Assembly (NCBI RefSeq): GCF_014805685.1
Contig: NC_060900.1
Coordinates: 4,956,601-5,020,600 of the forward strand
Length of the DNA: 64,000 nucleotides
Reading direction: 5' to 3'
Source of the DNA: Silurus meridionalis
Lineage: Eukaryota; Chordata; Actinopteri; Siluriformes; Siluridae
In this document: positions 26,506-40,799 of the stretch, piece after piece
How the letters are laid out: each line of letters begins with the position of its first letter
Numbering within the stretch: the stretch's first letter is position 1
The notes under the pieces: model-generated
The model's database searches: none
What the model was told of the DNA's origin: nothing
What the model saw: only the letters and a program-made list of their open reading frames with translations
Made by a program: the position numbers and the translations under genes

Positions 26506-26784
26506 TGCTGAGATTTGATTTAATTAATGATCTTCCTTTCAGACGTTACATAGTGTTTTCTCAGCCAGGCCACCACTTTTACTCAAGAAATTCAGGAAAC
26601 TCAGGAAAATGTGTGGCTTTAAAAAGTTTTAAACGACGTAAGCTACTTGGCATGTGTATGTATGAAAACATGGTTCTGAGTTGCATAAGAGTAAAGCACC
26701 TGAGCTAAAATTCAGACAGCATGACTCAGATATCCAAGTGTTCCACATAGAGTGTGGGCACATGTGTGTGTGAGATATAAAGTA

Positions 26785-26793
<9 letters not shown>

Positions 26794-26837
<44 letters not shown>
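26794..26837. repeat. (GA)n microsatellite
   Basis: Pure GA dinucleotide run. Confidence 0.9.
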
Positions 26838-26843
<6 letters not shown>

Positions 26844-27887
26844 AAGTAAGAAGAGAAGAGAAATGCAAAGTGAAACCCAGAGATGGCAAAAGTGCATGCA
26901 TTCATCACTCAAGTAGATGTACAGATAATAATGTTTTCAAAGACTCTGGTAAAAGTTGAAGTTCTGACTACACTTTTTCACTCAAGTTAAAATAAATATA
27001 TTTGGGCTCTGGCATGTTCTTAATTAAAAAGTAGCCTTTACTACTACATGTTTTAGTGTCACAGTGGTAACTGGACCTCACGTCATATTAATATATTAAT
27101 ACAATAGAATGTCAGATTTTGTTATCCAGGCTGAACATCCACCACATAGAACACAAGCAGAGCAAATTTAATGATGATCAGGCGATCAGGAATGTCTCTG
27201 TTCTCAGTCATGTTTACGTCGCTGACTTCCTCTGTCTCATTCACGTTAACCCCAGACTTTTGTTGCCTTCTGCCTTGTTCATTGTTAGCTTCGTAGGCTA
27301 GCCTACATCTGTGGTGTGTGAGAGGCGGGAAATGATACACCAGTGGTCGATTAAAAAAAACAAAGCTGTGCAATGACAAGAAACAGGTTGTTGGGCTGAA
27401 AACGGTGTGCAATGAAAAGAAGAAATATTGATCATGTCACCAAATAGATTGAAACTAAAGTAAGAAAGCTGGTTTGAAAATTGAAGAAGTAGAAAGTACA
27501 GATTTTTGTGTAAAAAAATTTTAATGAGCGAAAGTAAAACGTTTTATAAATCGTAAAAAATAAATAGTGAAGTACTGATACCTGGAAAATGTACTTAAGT
27601 ACAGTAACAAAGTATTTTTATTTTAGGTTTGAAATTATATGTAGTATAAATAATGATTTGATCTACATGATATACATTATATGTACATATGTACATCTGT
27701 ACATGGCCACCCAAATGCTTAAAGGCAAGAGCAGGAAATACCCTTATTGTCCCAATAGACCTTTGGAAGTACCCTGGATTCCAGTGATGTAATCTGACTT
27801 CTTCTAAAACAGCAAAGGAATAAGGCATATAAATATTCAGGGTGCTCTGAAAATGCTATGAAGTTAGAGAATTGAAGAATTTACATT

Positions 27888-27960
27888 TAAGGTATTTGGC
27901 AGACACCCTTATCCAGATATACTTACAATTAAGCATGTGGGGGTTAAGGGCCTCATCTCA
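27888..27960 (-). repeat. SINE tail fragment, antisense
   Basis: TATTTGGCAGACACCCTTAT then CCAGATATACTTACAATTAA is the same tail module as at 26393, shorter and diverged. Confidence 0.5.
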
Positions 27961-28710
27961 TCATGGCTTTGGCCCTGGGAGCTGATGTAACTTACTGATA
28001 TTTTTACTCTCAATGCAATAGAATGTGCAATTTGCAGTTTTTTCCTCCCAAGTATTTTATTCAGACTGCTAAAATTCTCACATGGTTCCACTCCTACTTG
28101 ATGACCCTGGCCTAAAATGTTTAAATGTTTGTAACCATAAATAGCTTTGTAGGTGTTTCTTAAACCTTGTTACAACATTCTCTTGTGTATGTCAAATAAA
28201 ACAACAGTCTTTATTATTAGAGTGTAATTCTGTTATACATATTACATTTCTTATTAATAGAATTCAACAAGAATATCCATCATAAATATATGGATTTTTA
28301 TTTTCACTATCAACAGTATTATAGCTATGCAGAGGCATGTTTATGCAAATAACCATAAATATAACAACATACAAATTTTTTGTTTTTTTATTTGTAGTCC
28401 AAAAATGATATAAAAAAATGATATCCTTCATTCAGGTCTTCTTTTATACAATGCTATACAAACCCCAAAGATTTGTACATTCAATACTACAGAAATATTG
28501 GTGTTTTCCCTTTGACTATGGTCTTATGATTAAAAACAAAAACCAAAAAAAAAAAAAAAACCTGAGCCTTAAAAAACAAGCTCAGTTCCTCTTGGCACAA
28601 CAACAGGAAGTCCATTGAGGGTCACACAAACCCCTGCAGAAAAACGAATGAATGCTTACAATTTTTAATAGTACAGCGATACCAACACCTAGTTTTGTAT
28701 TCAAATTCAG

Positions 28711-31700
28711 TCATGTTTTTCCAAATCCACTCGAGTCTCTGACCGCTCTCAGCAGCATCTTGTTGAGCTCTGCATGACTCCTTACACCTCGAGGAAGGAA
28801 AAGTCCCATCATGCATGTGGAAGTGTACGGCAGACGTAAGCCTCTTGTCTCTTGTTGGTAAAAGTGGATACTGAGTTTTTCGGGGAATCCCAACACTGGA
28901 ATCTCATCTGCAGCTGTGATAAAAACAAGCAGCTCTTCGAAACGCAACTTGGTTTCTTTATCTGTGGAAAAGGTTAAGCAAACATGACTTATCGTTTAGA
29001 ATCCGGTGTGAAATTATTCACCACGCACGCACAACTTTGCACAAGTGACAATGATGTAATGATCATATCATATTTCCTGCTTTTCCTATTATGAGCTAAG
29101 TTCTCACTCTCAGGACTAAACGCATGGAAAAAAACATGAGAAGGTAACTCTTACCCTCGATCATCTTCAGCATCAGCTCCCAGCAGTACACAGTTTCCTC
29201 TTCTTCCTCTCTCCTCTTCGTACCTTGCGCACTATAGCTGATTTCAAAAAGGGATCTGAAGGTGGCCCGCGATATCCGGTCGCTCGTTTTGGTGAAAACG
29301 GGCAGGAAATCGATCCAGTTTGTCTTCACAATATCCCACAGCTTTCCGCAGGAGTTCAAGCCTTCCGTGAACTGGTTGATCATATTCAACACCCTAAAAA
29401 TATGTACATTTAAAATCAATTATAAACATTGCATTTTTATGCAGTGTAACAATGTATTACATAACAATTTAATAATTTATGAACAATTTACATGACATGC
29501 ATTTTCAATGTTTCTATTTACATTCTATAGTAAAAGATCCACAAGATAGTTTAGATCCAGGTATTACATGTGCCATAGCAGCTACAAACAACCATTTTTT
29601 TCTTGACGTTATTAAAGCTGATGTTACACAAAACCCAGTAAAAGAAATGTCCCATGTCTTTAAGACTTTGCTGTGTTAATGAATTGTCAAAAGGCATTGG
29701 CACTGGAGTCTTCTTTCATAATTGTAACAAAAAGTAAAAAGCTTCATTTTTGTCAACAGCTAAATATCAGTACTTTAAAAATGTTTTTTTATTTCATATA
29801 AACTTTAGATTCTGTGGAGATTCCTGCATACAAGGAATGAGCTTGTAAAGCATTGGTTGATAAAAGCATATATAAATATATATTTTATATTTATATACAT
29901 TTGATATTTATATTTGTATTACAGTTGGCCTTCATCAGATCTTCAACGCATTTCCAACCAATCAGTATGGAGAATTATTAGATATGTATATTTCTGTATA
30001 AATAACAAAATACCATGACCCTGATGTGATTTTTTTTTTTTTTTGCGCCAGTCTTGCGTGAAACCAGAGATGGCGATAAGAAATGCCTTTCTCTGTCATT
30101 GCTACATTCCAATCTGCATGCTCCTGAACCCTTTGCAAGCAAATCACACATTCATACATTTTTTGGTCACAATGATTCCACCTCCAGTGGTTTAAAAACA
30201 TCCATATTAACCTCATGCAGAACATTTCTCGTGCTTCTAATACATTACCTGAGATAAGCATGGTGCCTCACGATATAAGAGTAAATCTTCGGAACATCTT
30301 CGATGCAAACATTTGGTCTGTAAATGCCCGGGAATCCACAATCACAGATCCAGTCTCCTAATTCTCTTTGCAGAGCACAAATATGTTCAGCTGTCGTACA
30401 AGATAAGATCTGAGAAGATACAGGAGATATTAGATTAGCATGTTTTCAGATACACATGGATTTATATGGAATGAAAAGAGAACTAATCTACAATGAAAAC
30501 AAAGGGCATACTTTACGTGCTTTGCTTTGGACATCCGCATCTGGAATGAGACGGCAGTCAAAATCCGTCAGTTCCATCTCTGCACCGCACATAAGCTGGT
30601 AAAGATGAGTGTCCAGAGCTGTAAGTCCTGGCCCTCCGTGAATGATGGACCAAGCTACCAGCTTCCCGGCTTGTTCATATTTGCGCTGCTGCAAAGCAGC
30701 CTGGTCATAAGTGAAGAGCAAGTGTTTTGGTTTTCCCTCAAAAATACCCATACTGCTTTGTACCTCAATCATCAGGAGTCTAGAAGGAATGCATTAGGAG
30801 AAACACTTTAGTTTCTAATATGACAAAGGAAAAAAAATCAAAGATTCGTGTCAGTGATTTTTTCCCCAACTCTTTCCAACTCTTTAGCACTTTTAATGTA
30901 AGGCCCTATCTCACATGATCTTACAGTCACCCATGATTGGCTGATTGATAAGGGACAGTATTGCCATGTTTCCACTCAGAGAGATTGTTAAAACCTACCT
31001 AAAAAACTCCCTTCTGGGGCCACCATTATCAAAAGCCTCCTCGCCAACAAACTCAATATGCGGTTTTTTAGTCCAGGAGAAGTTTTTGTTGGATAGAGCA
31101 TCGAGCACGCTCTTTAAAAGCCTTTTCCTCGAGACCATCACATGGAGCTCACTGGAGATGAGATACTGCTGTTGAAATGTTCTCAGCAATGACGTCACAT
31201 CCGACTCCTCCTAATGGTAATGATAAACACAACGCATTGCTTAGTAAAAAGAAAGAAATTGATCAGTGTCACAACTGTGTTTGTATGATGATGATGATGA
31301 ATTGATCTATTGTTCTGCAGAATACTGACTTTCCTCACGTTTGCATGTGTACACAGCATTGAACATATCTGTTGCTGTCCAACACGCACAACCTTATATT
31401 AGATTTGCAATTTTCACATTCGCATCTACTGAATGTATCTAATGCATCATGGTTGCAATTTGCACTACTTTAGGGATGTGCATCTCCATAACGCCGATGC
31501 GATTCACATCTCAATGAATAGCTATATGCTACATTAAAGATACATATAAAGCAGCTACTGATGCTATGTGATATCTCACATACAGTTTATAATTAATCGA
31601 TGAATGATTACCACTGAGGACTGATGTCTTCTCTTTAAACCTCTGTTTCTGGCTGGAGCTGATCGTTGAGTAGATGCTGTTTCAAAAGTATGTGATGTCG

Positions 31701-34700
31701 TGTGACTTGGTGGTGCTTCTCTGGAAACTGTTTGGTCTGAAAGCAAAAATGATAAAGATTTAACAGTTGAGTTCCTCTCACGCAGAGGTTTATAAAGCTT
31801 GCACAGATCCAAAAAGACGAATAGAGAAGTTTCTCCACCAAGTCAACCCTTGTGCCTAATTGGATATTATGTTCCATTGTGAGAAGGAATATCACTGAGG
31901 TTTGTTAAAATAAATTTTATGTTCAATGCAATTCTTTGTTTTCACCTGATTTGACATTATTATTATGAGTATTATTAAGTAATCTTGTGATTATTAAAAC
32001 ATTTGTCTCTGTATATAAGGTTTATAAAATACTGACAAACAACTAATAACCTGAGACTGCGATTATTTGGTGGTAGTTTATTGCGAACCCGCATCAGATA
32101 GCATAGGATATAGCATCACTGCATTGGTCAGAACATAAAATTATATTGACAATCTAATCATTTTTATAAAAAAAACAAAAAAAACAATGGCACACTGACC
32201 TGAATTTGCATTATCATCAGAGATGAGCTTGAGGTTAAGAAGGTTCTCTGCAAGTGCTTGCTCCTTTGTTTCTATTCCATTAGCTAGGCCTGACAGATAA
32301 ACAGGGCAGGATGTGCGACTCCCCTTCCTCGAACCTGTATTATAGCATTAATTAGCAATCGAAACAAACAAACAAATAAATAAAACAAATAATAATATGA
32401 ATACTACTACTAATAATCACAATATCAATATTGTTGTAGATGCTGTTATTGTTGTGATTGTTGTGAGTTTAAATCCCAGCACCTTCAAGATACCAATCCT
32501 AGGCATATGAGCAAGTGACCTTAACTCTCAAATGCTCAGCTGTATAAATAAGTGTAAGTTGATCACTCTGGATGAAGGCATCTGCCAAATGCGATAAATG
32601 TAAATGTAAACGTACCCAAGAGACGCACTTTGCTCGTACTCCCACAAAAATCCAGGAAAACAAAAATCGGCTCATGAAGATTTAGTCCTTCTGCTTTCAT
32701 GTAATATTTTGTCCGATCGCTTGCCCGGATGATCACATACACTGCATAGTTTACCCAAAACTCAATTTCTGCAAAAGGCAAGCACAAGTCCTCAGGAAGA
32801 GGCACCAAGCAGGATCGTGTCCTGTGCCTCTGGGTCCTTGTAGGGGTTAATGGTGAGTCATTTGTAAAGCCGATCCCGATAGCTCTGTGTTCGTCTTGTG
32901 GCAAGCTTTCGAACTGTATCCTGACCTTCTCATTTACTTTTACAGAACGACAAAGAAAAGCGAGTCGGCCTGTGCAGGATGTGGTGTCCTTGGAAGCGAG
33001 AGACCTTGCGTTTCCTTCCGCTCCTGAAAGGAATTTCATGGGACCCAGGCAGCGGCTGCCACAAATGCCATGTTTCTCTGGTTGGGGAAAAATTCAGAGA
33101 ATTAAAAATGTGATCACAATTAGGTGGCTTTGTGTAGGTCATGATGTACCTGTGCTAAGTGAAACAAATTGATCAACTCTAGTAAGACCAGACAAGAAAT
33201 TTTGTGAGACAGCTGTTTTTGTAAGAAAGCCAGACAGAGATTTAACTAAGTCAGCTGGACAGGGATTTTTGTAGGACAGACACACGAGGATTTTAGTGAG
33301 ACAGCTGGGCAGGGATTTTAGTCAAATAGGCATACAAGTATTTTAGTGAGACAGCTGGACAGTCATTTTAGAAAGACAGCTAGACAGGGATTTTAGCTGG
33401 ACAGGGATTTTAGTAAGACAGTTGGACAAGGATTTAACTAAAACACCTGGACAGGGATTTTAGCAAGACAACTGGACAAGAATTTAATTAATTCAGCTAG
33501 ACAGGGATTTTAATAGGACAGCTAGACTTGGATTTAGCTGGACGGAGATTTTAGTGAGACATCTGGACAGGGATTTTAACAACACAGCTAGACAGGGATT
33601 TAGCTTGACAGGGATTTTAGTCAAACAGTTGGACAAGGACTAAACTAAGACATCTGGACAAGGATTTTAGCAAGACAACTGGACAAGAATTTAATTCATT
33701 CAGCTGGACAGGGATTTTAATAGGACAGCTAGACTTGGATTTAGCTGGATGGAGATTTTAGTGAGACATTTGGACAGGGATTTTAATAACACAGCTAGAC
33801 AGGGATTTAGCTGGACAGGGATTTTAGTAAGACAGTTGGACAAGGACATAACTAAGACATCTGGACAAAGATTTTAGCAAAAAACTGGACAAGAATTTAA
33901 TTAAGACAGCTGGATTGGGATTTTAATAAGACAGCTAGACTGGGATTTAACTGGACAGAGATTTTAGTGAGACATCTGGACAAATCCATAGATTTTAGTA
34001 AAATATCTGAATCTGTATTTTAGTTGGACAATGATTTTAGTAAGACAACTTAAAGTGTTCCCTTTTCCTAAAAATGTTTGATTAATCATTCAGTTCATCA
34101 CTTCAGGATTTATTAAAATTTTATAGGGTAAAACAATGTTTTAGTCAAAAATGCTAAGACGCAGATCATGCTACAGTGGCTAAACAACTTGGCTGTTAGT
34201 AACAGTAGCAGTTTGGAATGAATATTAAACATATGTTTCTCATGTCAGTAACAGTCACAATAGTTTCTACGTTGTTTAAAAAATGTAATTTTGTTTTATA
34301 AACTGCAAAAATCTATAATGATTATAGAAAACGTGCTCAGAAAAAATGCTAACGTCACTAATCATGCTAATGGTGATTATTTGTTTCCGTTGCCTGTTAG
34401 CAAAAAATTTCAGCTAAATTCTTACTAATGTCACTATTCCTGCTGATAAAGGTTAATAAAGTCTACTCACACTTAGAAACATTATAATTTTGACATTATT
34501 TTCTATACATTATCGATACTATATATAATGTTTCCTGAATTCTTCCTGCTTGATGTTGCAGTGGCAATTTAATGCATAAAAATTTATTACTCCCATAAAG
34601 CTGACAGTTTTCTTTTTTATACCGTATCTCCACTACATCTTATGTGCACTTGAAGATTTCTGTGGCACGCATAAGAACCCCAGTTGATCCTCACCGCCAT

Positions 34701-34807
34701 CCAAAATGAAACATTATGTTCTACATAAACTCAAGTTACTCTATGTGAAGCTCATAGTCAGGCTGTGGGATGTAGTAAATATACTCACTCATTTCTTTCT
34801 TTCCCAT
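28711..34807 (-). CDS. NHR-HECT E3 ubiquitin ligase (neuralized domain joined to G2E3-like HECT), 9 exons
   Basis: Exons in order: 34807-34789 (inferred first exon, 19 nt), 33077-32616, 32334-32200, 31736-31612, 31210-30999, 30779-30512, 30409-30249, 29393-29155, 28961-28711. All junctions are GT-AG with matching phases, and the sum is exactly 624 codons (623 aa plus stop). Residues about 7-160 are an NHR domain that opens with CGSRCLGPMKF, very like RCLGPLTF of neurl3. Residues about 161-247 are a low-complexity linker. The rest is a HECT domain of the G2E3-like kind common in fish: the N-lobe has FVGEEAFDNGGPRREFF and the C-lobe has LRLPYTSTCMMGLFLP. The catalytic cysteine is residue 590 (codon 28815-28813), 33 residues before the end, as in active HECT ligases; the protein ends SSGFGKT, matching the usual GFG tail. 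Thioester E3 activity is inferred. No RING is present. The first tiny exon is the weakest part; the NHR-to-HECT joining rests on phases and even spacing, not on a transcript. Confidence 0.82.
32462..32612 (+). repeat. SINE fragment inside the NHR-HECT gene, abutting a splice donor
   Basis: Plus-strand SINE body and tail: a B-box-like GAGTTTAAATCCCAG near 32465, a CTCTGGATGAAGGCATCTGC core near 32566, and an AAATGTAAATGTAAA tail that ends about 32610. The NHR exon ends at 32616, so the repeat begins about five bases into the intron on the sense strand of the gene. Confidence 0.7.
33195..34045. repeat. Minisatellite (about 25-bp unit, 207-bp higher-order period) in intron 1 of the NHR-HECT gene
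   Basis: Imperfect tandem units of roughly 25 bases around ACAGCTGGACAGGGATTTTA. Landmark GTTGGACAAGGA recurs at 33421, 33628 and 33835, exactly 207 bases apart each time, so groups of about eight units were duplicated as blocks. Units outside the blocks are more diverged. Confidence 0.85.
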
Positions 34808-35619
34808 TAAATGTTAACACTTTCACACACGCTGAACATGCAGTACCAGGAACAAGCAGAAAATCCTGAAGATCTATATGTCTGGATTTTCCATGAGTAA
34901 AGTAGCATTTCTTCTAAGCCATTAATACCTGCAAAAAGAAAGTAATGACTCATGAAAGAGGCTGGGCCAAAAAACAAACAAAAGAAAAATTCCTTAAAGT
35001 CGTAGAGAAAATAGTTAACTGCTTTACATGGATTTTTAATAAGAATAAAAACAGTTTGTAAAACAGTAGTCTTCCCTTCCAGTGTTGAGAAACCTGACAC
35101 ACTGGAGGTACAATAAGCCTAAAGCTGCAGTGCATATCTGTTGAGACAAGTCCAAACAAATGCCTTAACTTCTACACAAACATCATGTTTCTTTAAACAA
35201 AAAAAAAAAAAGAAACATTCACTGGCACCAACACTAGCCCAACCTGTAGTGATTTTGTAAGAGCAGGATGCAGAATACAGCTGGAAATGCTGAAGTTTAT
35301 TAGTAATAGTTGGACAGTGATGCCAAACAGAGAAAACAAAACATTTCTTATTCTTGAGCATTGAGAACAGACCAAACTTCTCCATGGAAGAGTGTAGCAT
35401 TGTAATGGTTTAACATAAATATTATGTATATTTGGTCTTAATATGTAAAAAAAGAAAAGTGTAAGCAGAACCAAGAACTTAAGATCTTAAATCTGTTATT
35501 TTTTTTTATAAATAATACAATGTCACTTCTATAGACATTTTAACAAGAACGTTCTTGGTACTTGGTAGCAACCCTTCTATGGGAAGGTACTAGGTGTTGA
35601 TTTGGTTGATAGGGGGAAT

Positions 35620-35620
<1 letters not shown>

Positions 35621-35672
<52 letters not shown>
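35621..35672. repeat. (GACA)n microsatellite
   Basis: Twelve GACA units, then GATA and TAGG variants. Confidence 0.9.
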
Positions 35673-35673
<1 letters not shown>

Positions 35674-36251
35674 TAGTTAAATAAATAGGTAGGCAGGTAG
35701 GTAGAATGTCAGATTTTTTATTATCTGGTGTGCAAAACCTGCTGATCCATTTTGTTTAAATCCATTGAGTGTCATTTGATTACATACTTTAATAAAAGAG
35801 ATTAGACATGAGGAAAATCTGATCTTTTTTACAAAGCAGCTGATACATTTGCTTACAATTAGTGTCCTAGAATTTTGAAAATTACTATTTAAGATTTTAT
35901 TTTATTTAAGATGTAAGATTTTACTTCATGTACTTCAAATATTTCAGAGTATAAAAAACAGAACTGTTCTCTTCGTTTATTTTATTGAAATGTGTTCAAA
36001 ATCTGTATTTTTTTTTATTTACGCGAATGAACTGAACCACACTGAGCACTTTTGTAAAGGATTTACAAGATATTATTGTAAATTGTCTCTTCATAACTAC
36101 ATGCGTTTATCAAAAGGTGCCCACAAATTATTAACAGCAGAAAAGCTTTATCACAGAGAGATCTGGGTTCAGTGAATCATGATTATGCAGATTTTATAAG
36201 TACATTTTATGAATATATGCACATGCTGGGCTAACTATTAAAAGGTTAGGT

Positions 36252-36253
36252 AA

Positions 36254-36320
<67 letters not shown>

Positions 36321-36454
36321 ACAAATATACAAACAAACATAAATAAATAAGCCGAAAAATTTTGTTGGGAGCCCCCTAGTGGACATATGTCAATGGGCTG
36401 GATTTTCCATGGGAATTTTAGGGGTTTTCTGGTTGGTATTTATACACACAACCA

Positions 36455-36491
<37 letters not shown>
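36252..36491. repeat. (AAAT)n and (CA)n microsatellites
   Basis: (TAAA)n at 36252-36321 and (CA)n at 36453-36491. Confidence 0.9.
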
Positions 36492-36492
<1 letters not shown>

Positions 36493-36776
36493 GTACGCAT
36501 AGCAGGCCAATACCAGGCCTATTCAATTTCGTATCTTTAGAATTTGTTTCATGGATTTTTGTTTTTTTTGTACTCCGTTACACAGTGTGCTGTCCAATAA
36601 TTGTGCCCCAAAGCATTTAATACTATAGCTGATTATGACCAAAAGGTTCAAAGGCAAAATAAAAATAAGATAGAAACATACAGAGTTTTTAAAAAAGCAA
36701 GAATATATAAGATGAGTAAGTAAAATAAGTAGTTTTAATAAAAAGAAAAGAAAATGTAATAAAATAATGTATGTTC

Positions 36777-36779
<3 letters not shown>

Positions 36780-36838
<59 letters not shown>
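36780..36838. repeat. (GT)n microsatellite
   Basis: Pure GT run. Confidence 0.95.
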
Positions 36839-36839
<1 letters not shown>

Positions 36840-38507
36840 GCATATACTGAATTTCATGGGCACACAATTTCATGGTCACCTGGTTGCAGGTGTGTATGTA
36901 GTTGTTTTGCGAGTGTGCAGGTTTTTCTGTGCTCCTCCAGTAGGTGGGGCAGTTTGTCATGGACTGAGAGGAAGTTAAAATGAGGGATAATCGGATTTAT
37001 TTGAATGTAGATGTATTTAGTGCATTCAGTGAAGGGGGAAACTCTGTCTTCAGTGTACACTGCTGTCACAGTCTCTGCTCTTGGGGACAGCCATGACTTT
37101 GTGTGTCACCCCGTCTTTTTAATCAAACCATCCTTACTGAGTCTGTACTTCTTCAAGGTGTGTCTCAGTTTTGAATTAGTCACCGTGCTCAAGTACTTTG
37201 CCATGCATGTACTGTCTGTTCAGTGCCAGATAACACTTTATTTTACCTCCCTGGAGATGAGTTCGGGTTTCCCTAGTAACTCATATACTTTACTCTCAGG
37301 GTTTTGTCATTTGATTGGTTCTAAATGGGTTGTCATTGGCAGGTTGGTGTGTTAATGTGGGTCAGTGCTGTATAAATTTGTGTTGTCGTCTTAGTGAGTG
37401 TTGTCTTTATAATCATTGTTATATATACGTTTTCTGTTAGGCGGTGTTTATTTAACGGAATGTGTTTTTCCGTTCTCAAATCTCAAAGGTTTCTAAAGTA
37501 TTCACCTTTCATGCATGACTAGAATAAGAAGACTGAATCTGACTGTAAAGTCTGGAATATCTGTTAATAATGCTTCAGTCAGAGTGGGTTGACAGACCAA
37601 CATTTTGCTTTGTGGTTTCAAGGAAGCTGAGAAATGTGAAAGGGAAATGAATGGTATGAAAAAAAAGGTTGGGTTCTGATTGTTAATCAGACCCATTTTG
37701 GCTGCTCATCACACCCAGTGATTTTTGACAAACAAGAACGACTGCTTCAGTTTGATAGATATGTACCATCTGTGTGTGTGTGGGTGTGTGGGGTGCGTAT
37801 ATCTATGCAGACTGACAGCAAAAGACTGATAATGATGTTGGTCATTATAAAAATGAGGATGATCATAAGGAAGAAGATGATGATGATGTTGATGATGATG
37901 ATGAACTAACGAATATTGTGGTCCTGTGATAACTTTTTATGCTTTTTTCAATGGACAGGAAAAGTTTTGGAACAAGTTACACTTTGCTTATAAAATATCC
38001 CATATGTTGAGTCACCACTCAATTCGGTTTTATTAAACAGAAAAAAAGATGACATATCTATAACTCTGCCTCGAGGAGGCCATCAACCAAAAGAACAGTG
38101 ACAGGGGCGAAGAGGAAATAAATCAGAAAATCATTTTTATTCATGCTTCCTTTAAATTATTGTCTATTGTATACATCATTATATGTTGTGGAAAAGTTTT
38201 GTAAATTGCATGTTGTATCTTATGAGAATGAAACGATATTTATACATAAGGTGTTTACAGTCAGTTACATCAGTCTTTTAAGTAATCAGAAAAAAAAAAC
38301 TTTCCAGTATGCACATTTCAAATATTGCATCTTAATGACCACTGAATGTATTTCGGTTAAAATTATATGTAAATTGTCCTCATTTATTCATTAATCTTGA
38401 TCCAAATCAATAAATGTGTAAAAATTGCAATCTTCATGGTAGAGTGGATAGAATATAAAACAGAATCCTGTCCAAGGATTTTTATGAGGAATTCAGCTGA
38501 AGAGCTG

Positions 38508-38628
<121 letters not shown>

Positions 38629-38694
38629 AGTGAGTCTCATGAAAACGTTTTTATTGTATGTTGTAATAACATATAAACTAAACCTTCACTATAC

Positions 38695-39022
38695 AGACAA
38701 AAGTCAAAAGTATTGGGACACCTGACTTTTCCAGAACTCTGGCCTCAAACCTACTGAACACTTTTGGGATGAATTGGAACACTGACTGCACCCCAGCCCT
38801 TCTCACCATTACCTACATCAGTACCTGACTTTACTAACACCCTGAATGAGCACAACTCTCCACAAGCAGACTCCAAAATCTAGTGGAACATCTTCCCAGA
38901 AGAGTGGAGGTTATTATAACCGCAATGGGGAACTAAATATGGAATGAGATCTTCAAAAAGCACATACAAATCTAATGGTTCATCTTATGGTGTCCCAAGA
39001 CTTTCAGTACCATAAAGTGTAT
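38695..39022 (+). mobile_element. MITE copy (GACACCTGAC family)
   Basis: Starts AAAAGTATTGGGACACCTGA and ends GGTGTCCCAAGACTTTCAGT, so imperfect terminal inverted repeats are visible. The middle has the shared CACCCCAGCCCTTCTCACC and CTAGTGGAACATCTTCCCAG. Confidence 0.7.
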
Positions 39023-40462
<1,440 letters not shown>

Positions 40463-40764
40463 ATCACTTTCATGGAAAACAACAAGGGAAAAAAATGAAG
40501 CAAAAAGGTTCATGTTGTTCAACATGGCATATAGCAGAATAACAAGCTCAGTGTAAAAGCTGTTCCACCAAATATCCATTAAGTCACTATTTGTAGCTCA
40601 CAATTCTGCAATCAAAATCAAACCGACGACCACGACAGGCTCCTAAAGTGCTATCTCTTTCCACTCCGGTGTGTTACTGCTGCTCCACACACAGGGCAGG
40701 GAGGCCATCAAAAACTCACTAATTCCCTCCCTGCCACTTCAAAAAGCCATTAATCTGCCACAGA

Positions 40765-40799
40765 CCAATCCTGAGCTGCCGTCCTGTGCAGTGACCAAT
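40765..40799 (+). promoter_or_regulatory. Two CCAAT boxes upstream of nkx6.3
   Basis: CCAAT occurs at 40765-40769 and 40795-40799, both in the same GACCAATC context and 30 bases apart, about 440-470 bases before the nkx6.3 ATG. The surrounding 40.6-40.95 kb is GC-richer and free of microsatellites, unlike its flanks, so a promoter here is reasonable. The transcription start is not determined. Confidence 0.4.

Larger units (their letters stand above)
25406..28710. other. Gene-free sequence downstream of the NHR-HECT gene
   Basis: Apart from the GA run and two SINE tails listed separately, nothing is recognised. A minus-strand AATAAA at 28302-28297, about 410 bases past the NHR-HECT stop, is a possible poly(A) signal. 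Confidence 0.45.

Noticed and set aside
33195..34045. Regularly spaced repeats resembling a CRISPR array
   Set aside because: Units are imperfect and head-to-tail without unique spacers, in an animal intron; this is a minisatellite.
34807..35100. Minus-strand open frame upstream of the NHR-HECT gene
   Set aside because: Hydrophobic and AT-driven with no matching domain; the inferred 19-nt first exon in another frame fits phase and total length better.
37011..37355. Plus-strand open frame of 114 codons
   Set aside because: No domain, no splice partners and no neighbouring exons; treated as chance.
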